From Leptasterias polaris (Eukaryota; Echinodermata; Asteroidea; Forcipulatida; Asteriidae): 64,000 nucleotides of DNA. Shown in pieces: positions 22,001-35,600 of this stretch; position 1 is the stretch's first letter, and each line of letters starts with the position of its first letter. The stretch spans positions 1,680,501 through 1,744,500 of the forward strand of contig JAZGTN010000017.1 in NCBI GenBank assembly GCA_037783415.1. The letters are read 5' to 3'. The notes under the pieces are model-generated. The model saw nothing but the letters and a program-made list of their open reading frames with translations. It was not told where the DNA came from and did not search any database. A program made the position numbers and the translations under genes.

Positions 22001-25000
22001 CCCACCCAGGTAGTAGTTAATTAGCAGGACAGTTCTTTTCAGAACTGAGAAGTCTCCCGAAGTCTCCCGAATTCCGAATAATCTACTCCGCGGCAGTAGA
22101 ATAAATAGCAACACAAGTAGATATACACATGGTGTTACCGCAAACCAAGTATACATTGATACCTCACCATGCAATGCCTTAAATCCCATATTCAAAAGAC
22201 TGTTCTCATGTTTGCTTACTTCTGGAAGATGAAAGTAAAGTCTTTTATTTCCTGTTGATGAGTGTAGATAGAAATACTGTTGAATATTACATCTACCATT
22301 ACCAGTAGACAGTGCCACCAAGTCCTGCCCAGCAGCTACTCATATTAGTAATAAAGTGATCAGGCCTCGTCGTATGAGAGGGGAGGAAGTAGAAACAATC
22401 CCTTCCTGAAAAAAGAACGAGCATTCACCAAAAAATACAAAATCCACATGATAACGTTTCAAGATATAAAATAAGTCTCCAGCAATTTACTTACTCTTGA
22501 CAATAGACTGTGCAAGTCTCGCGCGCATTCGAACTTCCGGGACCATAGTGGTCCCAACCATATGGAGTTTTACGTGGGCGAGATTTTGTTTCGTCAATTA
22601 TTTTAGTTTAACGTAGTTTATGACCTAGAAAATTATACATGTTGTTGGGAACGCAATACTAAGTGATAACAAAATATGAAAGTAAAACCAATTCAACAAT
22701 ATAACGAAGAAAACCCGAGAATTAAACTTGACCTCAGCTTCCGGTTATTGCAAAAAATTTAGAATTTTGTGCTCACCTCCGATCATAAAACTTATGTAAA
22801 AGCTTGTTTTGGATGCGCGATTATAATCGCCAGATGCTGTAATTGCAAAGCAAACCCTTTTCATTGCAGTCTATGGTGTTGAGGCGTCGGCATTCCTCTT
22901 TAAACTGCGATACGGGTCAATTTAAAACCCGTTTGACCTTCACGAATCTGCGTAAGGGGTTTCTAAAAAGTTAACATCAAAAAAGCATCCTTGTCCCAGA
23001 GTTTTAATTTGTTTTTAATAATAATTAACACACTTTGGCGTATTTTTTTAAAAAGCTAAAACTAATTTCATGAAATTGTAATGATTTATTTTTGTTGTTC
23101 AGATTTTGTCATGAGATATAATTTAAAACAAAGATTTGATTTCAGAAATAAAAATGTTCATCGTTTGACGTGTTTTCTCGTTCGGATACGCGCGAGACTT
23201 GCACAGTCTATAAAGTAGCAGTACACATTTAAAAAAACAAAACAAAAACATTCTCAGTATACAATGTTATGTTAAGGTCATCAAGGTTAAAACACACTGA
23301 CATACTTAGAAATTTACAAGAAACAATTCATCTCTCTGTCAAAAAAACCTTATTTCTCTGATGGTATAAATCCAAATGATACTCACTGGGGCTCGATAAA
23401 GTTATATCTCCCAGATAATAACCATTAGAGCCATGCTTCCTTGAAAATGGAGAGCAAGGTGCAAAGGTTGCGGACATAAACTTTACATTTTTTAAGCAAG
23501 TATGTCAATAACAAAGTTCAGGAACACTGAGGGTGCCCTTCAAATCCCATAACATTAGATTTTGTTACTAGATTTTCATATGTGGGGGACGTGTACACAT
23601 AGTAGAACATTTACAGTAACATTTGTGAGAGAATTCAGATTATTATTATAACCATTTATTTGTCATCAATATTTAAAAACAAGAACAAGACAAAACTACA
23701 GACAGTTATTGATTACAGGTATTTAAAAAAATGAACTAAATCATTGTACCCTTCAGCATTTAGCTCCTGATAAAAAAGGCAGTTAAACATTACATTAAAA
23801 TCCACTAAACTATTAACAAATAGAGTACCGTTTTTGCTGGCAGTCTGTCCATTCTTGTATGCAACATTTGTATAACAAAAGCACAAGAGTCTGGAATCGA
23901 GTATACACAATTACTCCTGGGAAAAGAGATATTACAAGCATGAATTCCAGTACCTTCCGTCTCTCTTTGTACAGGTGAAAAGAAGCGTAGCCTGGTAGGT
24001 GCATAATACACAATGGGCTGTCTGGATGGATATTCACATCAGTCATCTGACAGACAGCAACAAAATTAAGGGTGCTCCGAAGTTGTTTCGAGTTTTGAAA
24101 ACCGTCTGCCATCTTGGCCGTAGGCCTGTCCTAAAAAAATTGCCATGTCAGTACGACATATTATTGGCCGAGGTTTAGCGATGCATTGTGAACGCACACT
24201 CACAAGAGAACAATAAAATCCTGGTGCTGTTTTGAGAAATCTTTTTTCCTTCCTTTGTCAAGTCAGGGTTTCATTGTGACTGCCATAATTTCAAAGAAAA
24301 CTCATTACTCAGTAAGCTCCAAAAAATAATACTGCACAGAATTTTGGTTGAAGCACCGACCCAAAGTAGTTAATACTTATCTCGCTCTTTCTTTATGTGA
24401 ATAGCTCATAACGTCCATTTACAACAAGTACACCCACGAACACACACTTTTCAACCCGCTGCGAGGTAAGCGGCCCGGGGTCAACGGCCTCGAGGACCCT
24501 GATGAATTCATGGAGGAGCTCTTGAAGAAGTCAGAGAAGAATTGTGATTTCTGTGACTATAAATAGTGAGTTCAGAGACATTTGTTAACATAAGAATCAC
24601 AAGATTTTATTGATGTATCTGGCATAAAGAAAACATGATTTCACTTCTACCCTTAAACTGATGTACATGTATGATATGAACTGTACACCCAGTGCTTTCT
24701 GAATTCTGTGGAGAAATCCACAGGCAACTAAAGTGGAATAATGTAGGCGTCCTTATCTAATTTTGGGTTTAACAAAGAAAAATGTAATAGAGACGGACTT
24801 GAACCTGCGACCTCCGGATTATCATGCCGGTGTGGCAGGAGGTTTTGTCCCCTCTGAGATTCTGTCCCGCGTATAGCCAAAAATTACACCTAAGTTTATG
24901 ATGCAACTTTGGAAGCAACAACAGAGGGATCACCTTCGGGGGGAGGCGACTTCTCATTTCAAATATTAAGTAATAAACTACAATGGAAACTGACTGAGTA

Positions 25001-28000
25001 ATTTGAAATAAGTTTGGGTTGAACAAAGACAATTTATTTTGTCAGAATTATATTCCTCATTTTGGCGATTCTCCAGTAAAACTGCAGAAGATACATTTGG
25101 TCGGATCGAGTCAGAATACTGCGCCACAGCAGCCAATGCTTTCAAGATTGAAGGTTTCCACTCTATGGTCATCCCTAAGATACATGACGTCAGAATGCTT
25201 ACTGAGGAGATCTTCTTGGATGCCATGCACGTTTCCATGAAATGGTAAGAGCAGAGAGATTTTAATAACTCCACCACCAAGTGGTGTTTGTCATGGCTGA
25301 GCGGTCAAGTGCACCGAGCAGAATGTGGGTTTGAGTCCCGGTTTTGACACTTGTGTCCTTAATTCTTTCAGTGCCAAGGTTGTACATGTACGATCTATTC
25401 ATGTAATCCGGAAGCGCCATTATCGTACATACATGATCAATTTTTTTGTACTAAAAAAGTATCGTCAATCATACGTGTACGACCCACCTTGTACATGTTA
25501 TTACAAAAGGGCAGTATCACTCAAGAAATACTATTGACTTTGAGGATGTACAAGGCAACACAAATCAGCAAGATTCATTTTGTTTGGTGAGAAAGATTTT
25601 TTTTCTAATACAGAATTTTGAAAAAGCTCAAAAAGCTGGGCATTTTAGGTTATAAAAATAGCGGGCAAAGCGGCGGGCACTGACAGAGTTAAGTGAAACA
25701 CCGAACCACTATTGCTTATCTTTGGAACAGGCATACCAAAAGTTCAAACAAACAGATGTTGGGTAACCATAGATTTGGAGGATGTGGGAGGTCTCTTACT
25801 ATTAAAGACACTGGGGGTTAGGGTTAACCGGCAATTCAAAATCACAAAGTTGTAGAGCATGGGGGTATATCGTGTGAACTAGACTTTCGATCTAACTCCG
25901 GGCTGTACTGTGAAATAATTATACACAGTCTGCTGATTTTAAATTCTGTTCGATTTGATAAAAAGGAAGAGAGAAAAAGTGGTAATTCAATTTTTTTTTT
26001 AATTGAGTGTGCTTCAGGGGCTTTCTTAGACAATTCCTGTAAATACCCCCAGTACCCTACCATTGAACCGTATAGTGTAGCAAAATGCCACACATAATGT
26101 ATCAGTTGCTACTCAGTGTTAGCAATCAGTTTGTATGAAGTTGATTTAATTTTGTTCCTTCTCAGGTACATGAAGGTATATGAAACAGATAAACAGTGGC
26201 GGTATCCGTACATGGTATGGGATAATCTGCCGCAAGCCAGCGCCAGCCAAGTCCACCCACACGCTCAGTTATTACTCAGTCCTATCGGGCACTATGGTGA
26301 GTTCTGACACATCTTTATAACTCTTTTCTGAGTACCCAAGGGGTGTTTTACATTAGAGACTTTCATAACATAAAACTCACTTGTGATGCTTTGTACTGAG
26401 TTCTAGGATTCATACATAAAACTCAACTTGAACCTCCTGACTCGATTGTTACTCTTTCAATGTTCAACCTATATGAGATGCTTGAATAAGGCCAGATACC
26501 GACCTTCCATATATGGAGGACCTATGGAGGTCAGGGAAGATGTACCTCTGACCTATGTAACATTAGTGCCCACATTCTACGAAACACTGGTGCCTAGGCC
26601 AACAGAACATACTAGTGCCTAGGGCCTATGGAACACTGTTACCTAGGGCCCTAGGAACTCTAGTGCCTATGTTCTACTAAACACTGGTGCCTTAGGACCA
26701 ACAGAACACTGTTGCCTAGGGCCTACAGAACACTGTGCCTAGGGCCTACAGAACACTGTGCCTAGGGCCTACAGAACACTGTGCCTAGGGCCTACAGAAC
26801 ACTGTGCCTAGAGCCTACAGAACACTGTGCCTAGAGCCTACAGAACACTGTGCCTAGAGCCTACAGAACACTGTGCCTAGGGCCTACGGAACACTGTGCC
26901 TAGGGCCTACAGAACACTGTGCCTAGGCCCTTCAAAACACTGTGCCTAGGGCCTACGGAACACTGTGCCTAGGGCCTACGGAACACTTTGCCTAGGCCCT
27001 TCAAAACACTTTGCCTAGGGCCTACGGAACACTGTGCCTATGGAACACTGTGTTTAGAGCCTACAGAACACTTTGCCTAGGGCCTACAGAACACTGTGCC
27101 TAGGACCTACAGAACACTGGTGTGCCTACAGAACCCATGGGCCTTGGGCCTGACTCCCAGTGCTGTTGCAGCCCACCTTTCTGACTCTTTCGTTATTGAT
27201 TAATTGAAGTGTTTTGGTGCATTTCTCCCTGTAGGTAAGATTGAACACTTCAGGTTAGCTGCAATAACGTATGGACAAGAAAACCAAGGCAAAAATTATT
27301 TTACTGATCTTTTAAAGGTAATTATGCCATCCATTTCATAATGAAAAAAATTAATAGAATTAGCTGTTGGAAACTGCTTACCAACCAAAAGGACCTGTGG
27401 TATAAATACAAACAATAATTAGCATAGTCTTTCTTGTTTGGACAATCCATGAAAATATTTCTGTGAAATCATCAACAGTGAATGCAGGCATTATCTTGGT
27501 TTCTTACAGGCCCACAATGCATTGGGACTGACGGTTACCCTCGGTAACGCATCAGCCATGGCCTACCTTAACCCAGTACAGGACAATGATGTCATGATCC
27601 TCAGCAAAACACCGTGCGAGGATTTCTTTAGGTAAGGTATAATTGACTGGGTTCTCCCCATGCACAAGCTAGCGTACTGGGCCGATTTGTGCAAATTTCA
27701 GCCAATATGCAAGAACTATATATATATGTGACCCCTCTGACTTAATACATCTTACACTTGACACGGCTGTTCTGGTATACGTGTATCCAAAGCTGGTAGT
27801 TTATTTACAGGAAAGATCTGTTGACGAAGATAAACGTGATGCACTTAAGTCTTCGTCTAAGGATATTATGAATGTGTTACAATAATAATTATAAAAGTTA
27901 CATGAATACTAATAATTAAACAAGCAACTCTTTCTGTGGTTCGCATCATAATTCTGGGCGGCGTCCGCCATCTTGAGAGTCATTTAGGAAATTATTAATT

Positions 28001-31000
28001 AACTTACGCTGGATCCAAAACAGAGCTTATCTAATAAATACACTTGTACATGCAAACGAATGGAATGCCTTGTCCCAAAGGAATTTACAACAACGAATAC
28101 ATAACTTGTCTTAAGGACATGAAAATGATTTAAAGCTAGCTCCCTGTTTGTCATGACCGTCACATATATATTTTTTTAAAAATAGTTTTACAAAAAACTT
28201 TGAAAGAAAACCATACAGAATGCTTCAGATTGCACAGTAGGGCAGGTACATGTAAGATAAAAACCAAGTAGAAAACGTTCTGAAGACCTTGTTTCAATTC
28301 AGCACGCTTCAGCCAAACGTAACCAAATGTGGGTCCGGTATGCCCCACAGTTTTGACTTGGGGAGAACCCTGATTGATAATAATATTGTTGTTATATAAA
28401 CACCCAAGCAGGTCCTTGTCATTTGATTGGAGGATTGTAAGTCATGCAGCATTTATTAATTGGACCATTACACGACCTACGTCATAAACTGTATTTTTGT
28501 ACCATTCACTGTGCATTTTGGTGCCATCCATTTGACCCTTTAAACACTGGACCACAAAACGCCCTTGTACTTTATGCCAGATTACAATATTGTACAGTTT
28601 GTTTATTCTTATAGTTTTATCCTCCAATCAAATGACAAAGATCGACTTAGATGTTTTTAAAAATCTGAATCAAAATAATGAGCTGAAATATAAATATGGA
28701 ATATTCCGTTCCATGAGGCGATGTGGAGTGGAATTGAACATTCTTTTCATGCTTTTATGATATGGTAAACTTTTTCATAATTGCAAATCCTGTACTTTAT
28801 CATTAAACTTTTGCGGATCTTTGTAGTGGGCACCAATCCCTTTAAAGTGAACTCTACAGGGGCGGATCCAGGATTTTCCAAACGGGGGGCGCGAAAATTT
28901 ACCAAGCAACAAAATGGTGAACGCAATTTGTGGCCCCTGCGAGCGCATAACGCGAAGCCTTAACGGCATTGGTTCCGGGGCCCGCTTAAATGCATCTGAC
29001 CACTTTTTATTTTAGCAGGATCAATATTTAAACATCATTTTCGAGTTGGGAGTCATTGATTCAGCCATCTTGAGTTATACAATCAAAATACAGGCTACAG
29101 TTAATATTTATTCAGCCAGGGACAACAAAAGTGTTGGGTGAGATTAACATAATTAACAAAAATTAATAGGGTCTTTTTGTATATTAGTTTTCATCAACTT
29201 GGATTAGAATGTAACACAAAGTATGTTTCTACTGATGAGAACAATTCGTTTTATGGGCCATTTAATGAGTGCTCATTGGATTTAGGAAGCGCATTCGGCG
29301 TGGGTGTTTTCTGCTGTAAGTGTCGATGATGGTACTGTAGTTGAGGTCTATGTCCTTGTGGACAAACACCAACAGGAGTCCGTTCAGACGGTCCTGTTGC
29401 ATTGTAGACCGCAGCACGGTTTTGATTAGTTTCATGGCAGAATTTGCCCTCTCTACCCCAGCACTGGTTACTGGGATGATCAGCAATAGATACAGGATGC
29501 GATGTATGTTGGGGAACATCAGTCGTGGTGTCAGCGCTTGAGTGGCCTGCAGACTCTTTGGTTTGGACTCTGAGCACTCCCACTTTCGTCTCCAGACTCG
29601 AATTTCTGCTGACAAGGACGATGGTAATGGCAGGTCTTCTCCATAGCGTTCCTCCAGCTTGGCTGCATCTCCCTCCGTCAGGTTCTGCAAACTGTTGGGC
29701 AGCAACTTTAGCCCAATCATTGCCTGGGCTGTCAAGGCTGGGAACCTGGACGCAAGTTGCTCCAAGAGCTCGTCTAAGAAAGGCACGAAGACAGCTCGCC
29801 TCCAATACACTTCTGGACTGTCAGCTGGGACATTGTTGCGCCTGTTCTGTCTACCACATCGTCTTGGGATTGCCATGTTGGTTCCAGCCACTTCAGCCAT
29901 CTTCTCGCTCTTCTGTTGTACTCTCTGTTTGCCTCCTCTCTAATGTCACTGAGGGTGTCTCTTACGGCACTGACATCCTCATACGCCTGGACAACATCTT
30001 GAGTAGATCCCTGCAGCATTCTGCTCAGCCCTTTGGTGTAGGCGAATAGGGAGAGGTTCACTTGGAAAGCTGCTAGGAACTGCGGGCTTGTGATGGCAGT
30101 CAGGAGGCCGTTCCCCTCTGTGATGGCTTTGGCATCCCACTTGTTGTCCTCATTGCGAGTGATAGCTTCCAAGCAGTCCAGAATGGCTTCATACATGCTT
30201 GCGAAGTCTTCAAGGGCTGTGTGACGTTCCACCCACCTGGTTTCGCACAGAAGTTTCACCTTTTCAGAGCCGATTGGGTGCTTTCCTTTGCTCTTTCTGT
30301 CAGTGTTTACGGTGGCCAGGGCGTCAGACAGGCGTTGGTGTCGTTTTGGTGAGTATTTGAAAAATATTCCCAGTGCCTGCATATTCCCCATCATGGTTTG
30401 CACTTCAGGAACCTTGGATGCTTTAGGAAGCACGTTAACTGCCCAAGAGCAAGAGCTAGGCCGAAATTGGCTGAATCACCTGGGGCTATAATGAGCATCA
30501 TTATCAACAGGTCAATGCACACTGCTTGGTTTTGTCACCTGCATATTCATGATCTCATAGCACCTGCTACCCAGCTTTGGGTACACAAAGGAATAGATAG
30601 GTGACTTGGACAAAGGCCCTTTGTGCCCGGATTAGTGAAGGGTCCAGACCATAAACTTCCAACTATAATCCATGAGTTCTAGTCTATTGTGGGTTTAGGT
30701 ATGACTGCATTTGCCAAGAAAAGGAAACAAAAATAGGAATGATTTCAACTGAATTCTGTTAAAATGTTAAAAACACTTTGTACTACTACGATCTGAAAAT
30801 CTTTGGTGATGCAGAGATGAATCGGAGTAGGAATATAAACATAAGGCTGGACTTACAGTTAAACGGCACAGGACCACGGAAGATTAGAATTATTTCTCCG
30901 TATAATATAATCTCCATTTATAATTCCAAGAAACATTTGTGGATTCAGCTATGTTTGCCTTCCGCAACAAACAATTTGTTTCTTATAATTATGGTGTTGC

Positions 31001-32584
31001 GTGATTAAAATGTTCCGCCTTCATTCGTGTTTTTTTTTTTTTTTTTTTTTTGCATACTAATTATTTTGCTATGCATTCCAGCTGTTTCAAACAGCTTATT
31101 CAGTCTGGAGTTGCAGGCAGTAATCCTATAATCCCTTAATTGCCAGCCACTTGTTGCTGCCCCTTGCCCAACAACCATTGTGTTGAGGTAGTGAAGGTTT
31201 AATGAGCTATGGTGAGCAAATTTGACCCTTGGTATGCGGATTATTCATGACACCAGTCATTTCTATTGTAAAAGCCTTCACAGCAGTGGGCTGCCAGATT
31301 CGGCCAGATTCGGCCTAGCTCTCGGCCTAGCTCTCGGGCAGTTAAATTGATACGTGCTCCCTTACACAGGGCTAGGTTTAGACTGTGACTGGCACAGTGG
31401 TAGTAGTGTGCCTGGGGGACTTCCCTCTTGAAATTTGCAGCACAGCCATTTGTCACCCCAGCCATATTTCCGGCACCATCATACGTCTGAGCTCTGCACA
31501 TGTGTGGATTCAACTTGAGACCTTGCAGACATGCCATGATTTTCTGGCATACAGAAGCTCCCTTGATGTCCTCACATTTTTCAAACTCTACAAGTTTTTC
31601 TACTGGAGTGTTGTTTTGGAAATATCTGATGACAACACCTAATTGCTCCACATTGCTGGTGTCATGAACTTCATCTGCTTGGATCCCGTAAAAGGCAACT
31701 CCATTCTCATCCGATTGCTTCTGAATATCTTTTACTATCTGTTCTTGTACGTACTCCTTAATGCAAACAACGAGCTCATTTTGGGCCGTTTTAGAAATGT
31801 ACTGTGCATTCTTAGCTCTTGTTTCCAAATGAGTTGACCAATCCTTGTCGCCGGATTTAAAGCAAAGGTTGAGGAGTGCTCTAAAGTTTCCCTGGTTGAT
31901 ATTTTCTGATGTGCTATCGTCTCTGTGCCCCCTTAGTGATATTCCCTGTCGGGCACAGTACTCTATGCACCTGATGATAGATGTTAGAAACCGCCTGTTC
32001 CTCTGAACTTGCTCTGTTGTCATGCTGCTCAGTTGTTGGTCTATGCGACTTGTTGGATTGTTGTAAGTGTGCAGAAAAGCATCCAGTTTTTGCCTCCGAT
32101 TTCAAATGGTAGTGTAACTGACAGTGGTGTTTCAAATCCACCTGATGAGCATCCTTCCAATTTATGTAGGGCTTGTCAATTAACAGGTGGCTTCGGCTTG
32201 ATTGACTTGCCGTTGGAAAGAGTATGCATGCAAGGCAAAACAAACCATCATATTCTGGAGAGTAAGACAACGTAGAAAATGTGTTCAGCCAGTCTCGCCT
32301 GCATTGTCTTTGCATGAATCCAGATTTCCGTCTAGGATCCTTGTACTGCTTGGATGGGAAGGAAAATGAAGCTTCTGGCTGCCGCTGCTGTATCAGTCTA
32401 TACTTAGTCTCGTCGTCAGTACATCTGGCTTTGTCGATGTAGTTGATGATGTCGAGTTGGTGTGGCAATGCAGAGGTTGATGGTATTTGCTCCTCTCTCG
32501 CCTCCAGATAAACATGACCTGAAAGCAAATTAAGAATTGCATTAAACCAAATGCGATTTTGTTTTATTATTTGTTTAATAATGT

Positions 32585-32628
<44 letters not shown>

Positions 32629-35600
32629 ATAATGATTCATATCAGTCACACAGATATGTCTAATTGTCTAGATGCGATGATTGAATACAAAGTGAAGAAT
32701 TGTTACAAGTTGCATTAAAATACAAGCTGCATAGCAAAAACTAACCTTCAGAGTCTGAGGCCTGTTCATCCGATTCTGCTGGATCCTCCTGAATTGGTTC
32801 AGGATCTGGCCTTTCAGCATCTGGAGTTCCATCACGCTCACGAGCACGCTCGACTCTGTAGTACAATAAATTATAAAATTCATTAGAGCAAAAAAAAACA
32901 ATTGGCCAGGGGTTCCCCTACGGGTGGTGAACCCTTTCAATCAAAAATGATAAAATATTCATGAACTGATTTAGAAACTAAATCAATTCATAAATGTTTT
33001 ATACAAATTCAATTTTATAAATCATAATATTAGGCTTAGGAATACTTTAGGTCTCGGCCTAACCTTGGGTTCCTATGATAAAGTTTAGTATTTAGGCTAC
33101 TACAAAGAACTAGGAGCATTAGTTGTTATTAAATCTAATAAGTAAAAAATAGGCCTAATCTTTCTCACGATCAAGTTGTGCTTGTCTTCAGCGCGATCGA
33201 GCAACAATAACATTAATGTGCGACAAGGTGAGGATAGGCCTCCCCCAGCCCTCACCCTGTATAGGTGTACTAACTGCACAATTGATAATTACTAGTTTTA
33301 AAGAAACACAACGGATATATTTACCCTCTTTCTTGAATATGAAAAAAATCCGTGATTTTCTTAGCAGAGTGAGACTCCATGATTACAGTCGATGTCTTCA
33401 CTAACCTTTCATTAATACAGTTTCCATAAAAGTTATATTGTTGTTAGCGAGCGGTCGAGTGAGCGCGCGTGCTGACCTTCCAGACAGAAACTTCTTTGCA
33501 CATTGTACACACACAGGTGGCATGTTCGACTCACGCTGCGGGTGATTGATCTTCACCCCCGGACCCTGTCGATCAATATTTCGATACCAAGCGGACACTA
33601 TGGAAAGTTAAATGATATTTTGCTATCAAAAGAACATAGCATAAGTACTTCAGCAAAGAAGTAAGAAAATTAAAATTAGTTCCTCTCAAAAAATGTCTGT
33701 GTCTTATTAAAAATGTGAAGTAAAATTAACTTCAATCCCTGCTAGATAAATGGTACAGTCCAACATCGCACTGTCGCTAGCTATCTGCAGATCCCGGCGG
33801 AATTGAAAGGGTTTGGTCGAAGGTAGGGGGTATAGTTTCACCAATACTCTTGAATGACCAATCAAAATGAAGCTTACAACAGTAAAGTATTAAGTTAGCT
33901 TTTTTATTCAGAATGAAAGAGCGCGCCAGGCATGTGCAGGTGTTTCGCGCTTATGTTCAGTATGTGAAACACGCTGTCCACACACACAGATTCACGTGTC
34001 GTGTAATTCCTTATGAGACAATGTCTGTCACTGTGTCAGTGAAATAATAGTGGTCCACAAAATGAAACAAAGTGTACGAGGTATGGATTATTAGTAGCCT
34101 TTTGAAAAAAAAATACCAGGTAAGGCCTATGTCTTTAATGTTGTCTCTCCCTTATTTTTCCCCTTGATTAATTTTTTACATTTTTGTTTTCAAGCAAAAG
34201 GTGGGGCGTGGGGGGGGGGGGGCGTGCGCCCCCACGCCCCCCCCCCCCCTGTATCCGCCGCTGCTCTAAGCCATGGCACATTTTATTTATTTCACTGTTT
34301 TCTCCAAAGCGCAAAGCCCTTCGGAAGTCCTCGACTGGACCATTCCACAATTCTGATGGGGATCAGGTCCCAGAGTTGTGTAATTTTGTTTTAAGGGGCT
34401 GACAAATATTTTCACTTGTATACTTTGTGCACAAAATTATACAGACATACAGGCTATGTACAGGCCTACCCAGATCCAACCCTCTGATAAAGTGCAGCCA
34501 TCTGTTCTTTGTAGCAGGCTTCCGGATGTCTTGCTGACAGCCTGTGCTAGGTTCTGAGGTTTCCAACTACCCTCTCCCCTGCCAATTAAACTTGTTGTCT
34601 TTCTGGAGAGCCAGTAACTAGTGGAACCTTCCCGCATTTGTGTAATTCCTCTTAAGGGTGTTAAACACCACGGACATACATGGAGGCCATCACCACATTT
34701 GCCAAGGAGAAATTCCACTAGGGCGTACTATACCAACCTTAGATGATCAATTTCTTTTTCTCTTCACAGATTAGTGTATTTTACGATTCAGACTTTTAAC
34801 AATCTCAAGATGTATGCATGGAGTCTTGCCATCTCCTTCCCAAAACTGGTAAGTGTATTACTCGTTAAAAAAGTGTTTCCTATTTGAAACTTTTCAAGTA
34901 TACAAAGATTTTGTTTTTCTTGAAAAAAGAAAACCCCTGCTTCGTTCATTTCCTATATGTTTCTCATAATCATTGGAGGCAAACTATGTCAAGTTGGCAT
35001 GGCCTATGGTGTGGAACTACGTCACACTGCCTCGGATCATTTGGACAAAAAGGTGGAGAATGATTCGTTTGGAAACGATGCTGTGAAGCATTGAAAGCGT
35101 CCTTTAATTATCCATAAAGGACTTGTATATTAAAATGTTGAGCGTCGCAAAATAAAGGATGCCAGGTCACTTGTGTACCACCAAACAAATGACAAGGATT
35201 TATCTGTGTGGTATATAATACTTTTTATTTGGTTGGTACCATGTTTCTGGAAAGCACTTTTCTTTTTGCCTAAGCCAATTCGCATGGTTCGTTGTTCTAT
35301 GCAGTTGGAACTACTGCAAGCTATTTCATGTTAAATGTCTGTTTGTTGAATGTAAAAAAGGCTGTGCCCAAAATCAAGCAACTTTGGCTACATCTATGAC
35401 CATTGACTGCAACAGTAATGTTGAAGGCCTTTTCAGCGATCTGGGCAGAACCACTGCTGAAGTCGTCTGTTCAGACATAACATATCGTCACTGACGCCAC
35501 GAAATGACACATTGTGAACGCTACCACTTTTTCCCCCAGTTCTGTACATGTTTAAACAATATTCATCGAGGCCTCGATTTCACAAAGTTTCAAATCTTCA

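Larger units (their letters stand above)
29262..33380 (-). pseudogene. hAT transposase (TTF zinc finger/DUF4371/hATC), broken
   Basis: Exon 1 33380-33325 (MESHSAKKITDFF), exon 2 32855-32746 (acidic, AERPDPEPIQEDPAESDEQ) and exon 3 from 32518 have matching phases. Exon 3 begins with a TTF/ZMYM-type finger (WLNTFSTLSYSPEYDGLFCL, AC.LFP). The frame shifts by one near 32100, resumes as the DUF4371 region (RNRRFLTSIIRCIEY, GIQADEVHDTSN, TYDGAGNMAG, HYYHCASHSLNLAL), and is then cut at 31345/30435 by a TTAA element. It resumes (VPEVQTMMGNMQALGIFFKY, LLCETRWVERH), shifts again near 29880, and ends with the hAT dimerisation motif (FPNIHRILYLLLIIPVTSA, KLIKTVLRSTM, RLNGLLL). At least three lesions make it non-functional as it stands. 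Confidence 0.85.
28857..34263 (-). mobile_element. hAT-superfamily DNA transposon, 5.4 kb, degenerate
   Basis: Left end CAGGGGCGGATCCAGG and right end (inverse) CAGCGGCGGATACAGG match at 14 of 16 positions. Both ends are flanked by CTCTA (28852-28856 and 34264-34268). Inside, on the minus strand, are remains of a multi-exon transposase with TTF-type zinc finger, DUF4371-like middle and hAT dimerisation region. hAT elements normally duplicate 8 bp; only 5 are identical here. It sits antisense in intron 8 of the GalT-like gene. Confidence 0.85.

Noticed and set aside
25039..25076. Upstream extension of GalT-like exon 5 from an acceptor at 25044
   Set aside because: Joining there would create an immediate stop with the preceding phase; the acceptor at 25076 gives an uninterrupted frame.
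29251..30049. Alternative-frame ORFs of 170-180 codons
   Set aside because: Overlap the hAT C-terminal coding region, whose dimerisation motif identifies the correct frame.
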